Assembly: GCF_029407905.1 (NCBI RefSeq)
Contig: NC_073641.1
Location: 21,001,001-21,065,000, forward strand
From: Bubalus kerabau
Lineage: Eukaryota; Chordata; Mammalia; Artiodactyla; Bovidae
Length of the DNA: 64,000 nucleotides
Direction of reading: 5' to 3'
Below are positions 57,041-64,000 of this stretch, in pieces. Numbering within the stretch: the stretch's first letter is position 1; every line of letters starts with the position of its first letter. The notes under the pieces are model-generated. The model had not been told where the DNA came from, searched no databases, and saw nothing but the letters and a program-made list of their open reading frames with translations. Position numbers and translations under genes: made by a program.

Positions 57041-58106
57041 TCAACTTCTGCTTTATTGACTGTGCTAAAGCCTTTGACTATGTGGATCACAACAAACTGG
57101 AAAATTCTTAAAGAGGTGGGAGCACGAGATCACCTTACCTGTCCCCTGAGAAACCAGTGTGCAGGTCAAGAAGCAACAGTTAGAACCAGACATGGAACAA
57201 CGGACTGGTTCAAAATTGGAATAAGAGTATGTCAAGGCTATATATTGTCACCCTGCTTATTTAACTTATATGCAGAGTACATCATGCGAAATGCCAGGCT
57301 GGATGAAGCACAAGCTGGAATCACGATTGCCAGGAGAAATATAAATAACCTCAGATATGCAGATGACACCACCCTTAGGGCAGGAAGTGAAGAAACTAAA
57401 GACCCTCTTCATGAAGGTGAAAGAGGAGAGTGAAAAAGCTGCCTTAAAACTCAGCATTCAAAAACTAAGATCATGGCACCCAGTCCCATCACTTCATGTC
57501 AAATAGATGGGGAAACAATGGAAACAGTGACAGACTTTATTTTTCTGGACTCCACAATCACTGCGGATGATGACTGCAGCCATGAAATTAAAAAGCGCTT
57601 GCTCCTTGGAAGAAGAGCTATGACAAAGTTAGGCAGTGTATTAAAAAGCAAAGACATTACTTTGCCCACAAAGGTCCATCTAGTCAAAGCTATGGTTTTT
57701 ACAGTAGTCACTTACAGATGTGAGAGTTGGACATAAAGAAGGCTGAGTGCCAAAGAGTTGATGAACTGTGGTGTTGGGGAAGGCTCTCGAGAGACCCTTG
57801 GACTGCAAGGAGATCAAACCAGTCAATCCTAAAGGAAATCAATCCTGAATAGTCATTGGAAGGACCGATGCTGAAGCTCCAATACTTTGGCCACCTGATA
57901 TGAAGAGCCAAATCATTGGAAAAGACTCTGATGCTCGGGAAGATTGAAGGCAGGAGGAGAAGGGGACGACAAAGGACGAGATGGTTGGATGGCATCACTG
58001 ACTCAATGGACATGAGTTTGAGCAAGCTCCAGGAGATGGTGAAGGACAGGGAAGCTTGATGTGCTGCAGTCCATGGGGTCGCAAATAGTCGGACACGACT
58101 GAACAA
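57041..58106 (+). mobile_element. BovB, 1.07 kb, 5'-truncated, AAC-tailed
   Basis: Sense BovB from TTCTGCTTTATTGACTGTGC to GACACGACTGAACAACAAAAA. Contains the RT palm and thumb and the 3' end. TSD not evident. Confidence 0.96.
57056..57736 (+). pseudogene. BovB reverse transcriptase remnant, frameshifted
   Basis: Two plus-strand frames. 57056-57433 (125 codons) has QGYILSPCLFNLY and YADD (57356-57367), then loses frame at a deletion after GGAAGTGAAGA. 57473-57736 (87 codons) carries the C-terminal region (ITSCQIDGETMETVTDFIF, KAMVFTVVTYRCESWT). The endonuclease and first RT motifs are absent. A first QGC-to-QGY change and several substitutions also mark decay. Confidence 0.88.
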
Positions 58107-58374
58107 CAAAAATTCTTTTCATTTAAACTTGGAATCCCTCCTCAATGCTAACTAATGACATCTTAGTGTATACCCTTTATAACAAAATAAAAAGATTTTA
58201 AACATTATTTTTTTAACATTCAGATTATCTACAACTTTGTTTTGAGTGTTTTATAAACAGCTCCATCAAGGACTACCTTTAATCACCCACTCTTCCCCAC
58301 TGATAGATTACTCTCTGAGATCCAGTGGTGAATTCTTTGAAATTCATGAAGGATTAAAACTCACTTTTGCTAAA
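58107..58374. other. unassigned AT-rich spacer
   Basis: No gene or repeat recognised. Confidence 0.45.
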
Positions 58375-58445
58375 GTCATGCAGTTAGTGTGACAGAGCTG
58401 AGATTCAAATATCTATCTAGTTAATTCTAAAATTAGTATTACTAA
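58375..58445 (+). repeat. MIR fragment
   Basis: 'aaagtcatgcagttagtgtgacagagctgagattcaaat' is the MIR core and 3' part. Short. Confidence 0.6.
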
Positions 58446-58988
58446 TGTGGTCAATAATAGTGTATTTTATAATACTCATTTACTATTTATCTTTTTAATA
58501 AAAATACTGGGGTTTTTTCTGAATATAAATATAGCAGGTGGTCACAGGAGAAAACTTAGGGGATCCCCCCTCAAATTACAGAAATGAACATTAAAAGTAC
58601 CCAGGATTTCCACATCCAGACATCATCATTACACATTAGCTTTCAGATCATATGTGTACACATTTTTATAACTTTATTTATATGTTTATATCTATAGAAC
58701 TATATATATAATTTCACATATCACCAACAATTCTTTGCAATACAAGTTTTAAAATCTTGAACCATTTGCCTAATTAAAATTCATCCTAACTTTACAAAGT
58801 GAATTATTTTTTTAACTATGTAAAATAAGAGTTCTTTTTCATCTTATATCCTTCTCAAAAGAATAATGCCCAAGTCTGTAAAGGTGCACATGGAATTAAT
58901 TTTCTCATCTTACTTTCTGTGCTAGAGTCCTAAGGGCAGAGCTGTCTAAAACAGAGTGAGACCAGAGCATAAGCCAGCTCTTTGTCTT
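58446..58988. other. unassigned AT-rich stretch
   Basis: Nothing recognised except short TATA-rich runs near 58670-58700. Confidence 0.45.
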
Positions 58989-59001
58989 GTTTCCACTCTT
59001 A

Positions 59002-59273
59002 CTACTACTACTAAGTCACTTCAGTCATGTCCGACTCTGTGCGACCCCATAGAAAGCAGCCCACCAGGATACCCGGTCCCTGGGATTCTCCAGGCAAGAA
59101 CACTGGAGTGGGTTGCCATTTCCTTCTCCAAAGCATGAAAGTGAAAAGTGAAAGTGAAGTCGCTCAGTCGTCTCCGACTCTTAGCGACCCCGTGGACTGC
59201 AGCCTACCAGGCTCCTCCGTCCATGGGATTTTCCAGGCAAGAGTACTGGAGTCGGGTGCCATTGCCTTCTCCG
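59002..59273 (-). mobile_element. Bov-A2 SINE, full-length dimer
   Basis: Antisense dimer with a CTACTACTACTA tail variant in place of CTGCTG and the GAAAGTGAAAAGTGAAAGTG linker. A perfect 13-bp TSD, GTTTCCACTCTTA, lies at 58989-59001 and 59274-59286. Confidence 0.97.
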
Positions 59274-59286
59274 GTTTCCACTCTTA

Positions 59287-59758
59287 GTTCATCTCTAAAG
59301 CCAAGACTTCTACCCAAAGGTGAAAATCTTTGAATAAGTGCCGCTTTCTAGTCCCTTGTGCTGGTACCAAACTGGGTTGTTAGAGGAAAGGCCCCACAAA
59401 AATCTGAGGTAGGAGCAAGAATAGACTCTATGGTCATCTACTTGAATATAAAGAGAAGAGCCCAGAAGAGCATAGCATCCATGGCAACCATATCCAGATG
59501 TCACAGAATTTAGAGAACCCACTGGATCCTTTTAGAGGATGACCAGGGGATCTAAATCATGTCAGATAGAGCACCCAGCATAGAACTGAGCAGGATCTGT
59601 GCTGAATACCTCTTTTATGTCTGCTACAGTATCATTCCAAGTCCTCTCCAGGGAAATCCCATATCTGCCTCACCATCTCACTTACTTATATTATGTGACT
59701 TATACACATACCCCCACAATGTTGTCTCCTGAACACAGTAGACCTGTCTGATACTTAC
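59287..59758. other. unassigned stretch next to the candidate exon
   Basis: Free of recognisable repeats. The 70-codon minus-strand frame at 59310-59522 starts with GTG and has no support. Confidence 0.45.
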
Positions 59759-59893
59759 CCACTTGTAATCTGTTGCTTTTAGGTCTGGCTCTGAAAGTTT
59801 TGGTATGGAAAGACTCAGATCAGTCTTAATGAAATGCTTAACTCCAGCAGGTTGTCTTTCATAGCGAGGTGATCTGGCTTGCCTTGGAAGCAT
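59759..59893 (-). CDS. candidate 5' coding exon of an unidentified gene
   Basis: Reading the minus strand, an ATG at 59893-59891 (A at -3, in-frame TGA 12 bases upstream) opens 45 codons. They end exactly in phase 0 at TGG|GTAAGTATC, a donor that matches the U1 consensus very closely (intron would begin at 59758). The peptide is hydrophilic and non-repetitive: N-terminal part basic (MLPRQARSPRYERQ), middle HFIKTDLSLSIPKL, end ATDYKW. It has no signal peptide, membrane segment or domain that I recognise. It lies in sequence free of named repeats. I found no acceptor or second exon nearby; the next exon would be to the left. It could be an alternative first exon, a lncRNA exon or chance. Confidence 0.3.
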
Positions 59894-61448
59894 TGTAGTT
59901 AGTCACAACACTCTCCTTGAGGACTTGGTTGTTTACAGTTGTTTACAGTGTGACCCAGGCCAATGGATCTTGCTTTAGGGCTTGTAAATAAGCCTAGAGT
60001 GTTTTGACATGAATAAATAGGACCTTAGTTTCAGTTGATAGTCAGATGCACTTAGAGATTCATTCTTAGCCATCACTGGAGTAGAGTTAAAGGAACTTCA
60101 CTGCCAGAGACAGTGAGATATGTATGGTGGCTCTTCTGAGGTTTTCTAAGATTGTTTGGAAGCATAAAGGTCCTGACTTTTCCTGTTGCCCTTCATGAAA
60201 TCTTGAGTCAACAGTCATGTGTATACATTAGGCAGCAGATGGAATCACTACGACTCATTCACTTTATAACCATTGATCCTCATACTACCTTATGATCTAC
60301 TTTTTCAGATCATTGTGACAAATTTTCTACTCTTATGGAAAATTCCTTTCATGGTTAAAGCTTTTGGTAAATGCTATGACGCTTAATAATTCTCTCTACT
60401 GAATGGGAATAATTATGGAGGAGTTCATCAAATGCACTCATGGTCTCATTTAGTCATTAGAAAAACTAGAATACAATGCTTAAATGTGAAAAAAATTATA
60501 GGCTAAAAAGCCATAATATTGAGCATTTTTTTGTTTTTGTTTTTGAAGCTTCTTGGAGATGGAATAACAAATCAGCTAATGATCAAAGCAATGATTTGAG
60601 TTTTTATCAGAAAGTCTACAGTTTCTTATAAAAATAAAGCTTCCACATATTCTTACTGGAAAAGCTATTTGATAAATTCTACCTCAGACACCCTATTGTT
60701 TTACCTAAAATAGTCAGGGTTTTCTAAACACAAACTGTCAAAAATATGGTGTTTATTCTCATAGTCATTTAACTATTGTGTGTGTGTGTGTGTGTTTGCT
60801 ATCAGAATGAAAGTCTGATATTCCTAAACTGCAGAGTATTTTCAATCAGTGCAATAGGTAGCTTTCATGCCTTTTTATTGCAAAGCAATTAAAAAATTAT
60901 CAGAACATGTCCTCTTAAGAATGATCACAGATAGCTGTAAAATCTATTGTGTTCATATTGACACACTTTCTATTTAGAATTTTTATATTGTCATATGAAT
61001 AATTACACTAATTTCAGGCCCACTTTTTACATAGACATGGCCTCTATGTGGTCCTCTACCCTAAACAAAACTCTTTTGGTTGAAAGTGACAGAAATCTAA
61101 CTCAAGGTAGCTTAGCTATTTAAATAATAAAAATAATAATGATGACAATGTATTACTTATCTTAGCTGGAAGGCTATTTGAAGACTTATAAATAAAAGGA
61201 ATAACTACAGAGCTAGAGACTCAGAGAATTACCTAACCATTAATGGAACGTTTTTCTTCTCCATCGATCTCCTACCTCTTCCTGGCTTCATTTGTACACA
61301 GGCTCTTTCCACCTGGAAAGAAAGATAATATCACTGCCTGTTTCTGGAAGCTGAGAAATAAAAAACAGGAATAGGAGTCCTGCTAGACTTCTATGAAATG
61401 ATGGTACAATGATTTCCTAAGGCGTGGGAGGTAAAGAAGTAAATGCCT
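59894..61448. other. 1.55 kb without recognised repeats
   Basis: Would hold the 5' UTR and promoter if the candidate exon is real. There is no CpG island and no obvious TATA box at a fixed distance. TTGTTTACAG is duplicated in tandem at 59929-59948. (TG)n at 60776-60797. At 61080-61130 'gaaagtgacagaaatctaactcaaggtagctta' resembles the start of an old repeat. Confidence 0.45.
60776..60797. repeat. short (TG)n microsatellite
   Basis: About ten TG units. Confidence 0.93.
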
Positions 61449-61650
61449 GGGCTTCCCTGGTGGCTCAATGGTAAAGAATCTGCCTGCCAGTGCAAGAGAC
61501 ATGGTTCTATCCTTGGGTCAGGAAGATCCCAGAGAAGGAAATGGCAACCCCCTCCAGTATTCTTGCCTGGGAAACCTCATAGAAAGAAGAGCCTGGCCGG
61601 CTACAGTCCAAGGGGGTCGCAAAGAGTTGAACACAACTGAATGACTAAAC
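61449..61650 (+). mobile_element. Bov-tA SINE
   Basis: TGGGCTTCCCTGGTGGCTC head through GGGGGTCGCAAAGAGTTGAAC to an A-rich tail. Moderately diverged; TSD unclear. The 65-codon frame is SINE-derived. Confidence 0.94.
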
Positions 61651-63305
61651 ATTAACATACAACCTAAGGATCTTTTCCCTTTTCCTTACCCTTTGCCTAG
61701 ATCTACCCAGAATCCCTTCTTCCCATACTCCCGTTCCCTCTCAGTACTTGTATTCCCAAAGGAAAGTTAACCTGTGAGTAATCTGTTCAGACTTTCATCC
61801 TTAAAAAGATAGGACAAAGTCAACAGCTCTATTGTACTTTCAATTTCAGTGAACTAAAGAAAGCCCCTAGTGTTTTCACCCTTCCAAATAGATTATTACT
61901 TTTGGGAAAAATTAAATGGATAAACTTAGGTGTTATATTGAGAACTTTTTATAACAACTACATAAAGTGTGGGCACTAAACAGTGAGAATTGGTATCCAT
62001 TTTGGTGCTGGCACTGCCTCCTGGAGGCCGTGCTGTAACTGAGGCTTTAGCTTTCAGTTGCTGGGTAGTGGCTTGGTCCCAGTTATCCTGCTGGTTGTGG
62101 CAGGCTAATAGTTGGGTATTCCGGGCTGCTCGAAGCAGCAACTACTTACCAACTGCATAGAGACCATCATCACATTTTTATAATAATACATAGCCACTGA
62201 CTCAGTAACCTGGGTTACAGTCTAAGTGTATAGGGTTAGGAGTTACTTAGAAGAATTAATTCTGCACAACTGATTTTAAGAGAATTGAATGCTTGGAACA
62301 TCAACCAAAGGTGATGAGCTTTTAAAGTAGTTACTCTGTATACTCTGTAGTTTATTTTTGTGTTTATTTTGTTTTTCTTTTCCTGCATGTATTTCAAATG
62401 GGCCATTGGAACTCTGGAAATTATATGTACATTTTGGTGGATAAGTGGTATTTGCATTTTTTTTTCCTGTAAAGATGAGTCACTTTTATCAGGTTCTCAA
62501 ATGAGCCCATTGCACACACACGCATACACACAGACATGCACAAAATCTTTAAAGATCCTTGTCATAAAATGTCATATTTATAATTTCCATAAGTGGGGAA
62601 GAATGTATCAAGCTCATGTAAGAGTACTAGCAAATAATTAAGTTACATTTTAAAAAGGAGTAGGACCATTGCACTTGCCTACAGTTTCTCACTGGAAATT
62701 ATTCTTCAGTGTTTACAAGGCCATTTTACATGCTTACTCTTGCAGTCAAATTAATCATTAGATGAAGATTATTTTAGATCTGTTCATCTTAGCCCATCCA
62801 TCACCAATTCTGGTTCACATGAACTCATGGGTTAAAAACTACCCATATTCTTATATTAGTCCTCATGAATTTCTCCACAAAGTGACAAGGTATAAAACTG
62901 TGCTTAATATCAAATATAATTGGGTGTAGAGCTTGTCTACTTTTATAGAGCATTAGCTGAAAAAGTCTCAGTTCGAAATTTTAATGAAAAAAAAAACTGG
63001 CCTAAGCTTTGGTGTGGATGTCTAATAAGCTAAAATGTTGAAAGCCAAATGGGGTCAGAGCTGTCTCTTTGATAAATGATAAATTCTGACCTTTGGCTCC
63101 AGCCAGGCCAGACCATGTCCTTAGAGTAACTAAAGATAAACAACCGGCAGAAAATATGCTCATTATTCAGGCTGAAATGTAAACAGTTCTAGGAGTACTT
63201 CCTTAGACAGTTCTATGTGTGCTTTATTTATCTTCAAACGTTTTAGGAAAAGCTATACAGTACCAAAGAATCCCAGAGTCCCAGGCAATAAGTTAATGAG
63301 GACTA
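61651..63305. other. 1.65 kb unassigned
   Basis: Contains a GC-richer block (about 61985-62140) with a 71-codon minus-strand ATG frame and a short CA-rich run near 62513-62540. No gene can be supported. Confidence 0.45.
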
Positions 63306-63313
63306 TACAAATT

Positions 63314-63527
63314 GGACTTCCCTGGTGGCTCAGACGGTAAAGCGTCTGCCTACAATGCGGGAGACCCAGGTTTGATCCCTGGGTTGAGAAGATCCCCTGG
63401 AGAAGGAAATGGCACCCCACTCCAGTATTCTTGCCTGGAAAATCCCATGGACAGAGGAGCCTGGTTGGCTACTGTCCATGGGGTCGCAAAGAGTAGGATA
63501 TGACTGAGCGAATTCACTATCTCTCTG
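63314..63527 (+). mobile_element. Bov-tA SINE, young
   Basis: Near-consensus GGACTTCCCTGGTGGCTCAG through GGGGTCGCAAAGAGTAGG to TTCACTATCTCTCTG. An 11-bp TSD, TACAAATTGGA, lies at 63306-63316 and 63528-63538, overlapping the first bases of the SINE. Confidence 0.97.
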
Positions 63528-63538
63528 TACAAATTGGA

Positions 63539-64000
63539 GCCAATGACTGTATCTTGAAAAGTTAAGAAGAGAAAACTTCTCAGGTGTTACAACTGGTTAT
63601 GAACATCCAGGACTCAATTTTCCATAGTGTTCAAATTCTTCCCTGATTATTGTATCTAATGACTAGACTCAGGTTTTCCCATATAAATATACTGTGTTGA
63701 GTTTTTTTTAAAAGAATTTGAAATTCTGTGGTTTTACATTATTAAACTTATAAATGACTTCTTCCATTTTTCCTTTTTGCATGTTCCTACACTAGACTAG
63801 CATTTTCCCCCCTTGTTCACTTTGTTTTCTTTCTGCTATTCAACTTACTTTGTCAAAAATAGCACTATTTCCATATGTGGGGTCTAAATTATAAAATTTA
63901 TTTGGTATGAGGCCAGGGAGAAATTTCTATCTAAACATGCCTAAGCTGAAGCCCTGTGAGGTCTGGCTTTATTCATTTTGCTAACAAATGTGTATTGTGC
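63539..64000. other. unassigned right end
   Basis: No gene or named repeat seen. Confidence 0.45.

Noticed and set aside
7114..60797. Regularly repeated short motifs considered as a CRISPR or satellite array
   Set aside because: They are dinucleotide microsatellites and SINE/LINE 3' tails; no repeat-spacer structure exists.
6285..63527. tRNA genes suggested by B-box-like GGTTCGATCCC motifs
   Set aside because: All occur inside Bov-tA SINEs, whose heads are tRNA-derived but do not form a complete cloverleaf.

Overview
The window is mammalian nuclear DNA from a ruminant (Pecora, probably a bovid). The evidence is the repeat content: many BovB (RTE) LINEs, the tRNA-derived SINE Bov-tA, the dimeric SINE Bov-A/Bov-A2, a bovine-type mariner MITE, and L1, HAL1-like, L2 and MIR remnants. 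Cow, sheep and goat cannot be separated by eye. I see no prokaryotic genes, CRISPR array, rRNA, free tRNA gene, LTR pair or intact virus. Nearly every open frame here is a translation of a BovB, L1 or SINE copy.

Layout. 1-5,400: BovB pieces, a MIR, an L1 3' end holding a tiny SINE fragment, and an 83-bp mariner hairpin. 5,600-9,900: one BovB, one Bov-tA, one MIR and much unassigned AT-rich DNA. 9,900-14,150: an L2 interrupted by two minus-strand BovBs, one of which carries an inverted copy of part of itself. 15,200-22,700: Bov-A2 and Bov-tA SINEs and two copies of a long ancient non-coding repeat. 22,700-33,000: an L1 with its reverse-transcriptase region deleted, a 1.5-kb BovB and a 5' piece of another L1. 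33,000-35,550: unassigned. 35,560-42,500: a nearly full-length minus-strand L1 with seven younger insertions, including two SINEs at the same target site. 43,500-45,250: an L1 3' end with a nested BovB and Bov-A2. 45,700-49,000: mostly unassigned. 49,000-53,600: a HAL1-like element split by an L1 ORF2 fragment, a Bov-tA and a BovB. 55,300-64,000: MIR, BovB and SINE copies in otherwise unassigned sequence.

No host gene can be assigned with confidence. The best candidate is a 45-codon minus-strand segment (59,759-59,893) that starts with ATG and ends in phase 0 at a near-ideal splice donor. All L1-class elements lie on the minus strand, as might be seen inside an intron of a plus-strand gene; this does not fit the minus-strand exon candidate, so both readings stay tentative.

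The elements interact as parasite and host: L1 and BovB supply the machinery, Bov-tA and Bov-A ride on it, and many insertions can be ordered in time from nesting and target-site duplications (TSDs). Family names come from recognition by eye, without alignment scores; ends not fixed by a TSD are good to about 10-20 bp.
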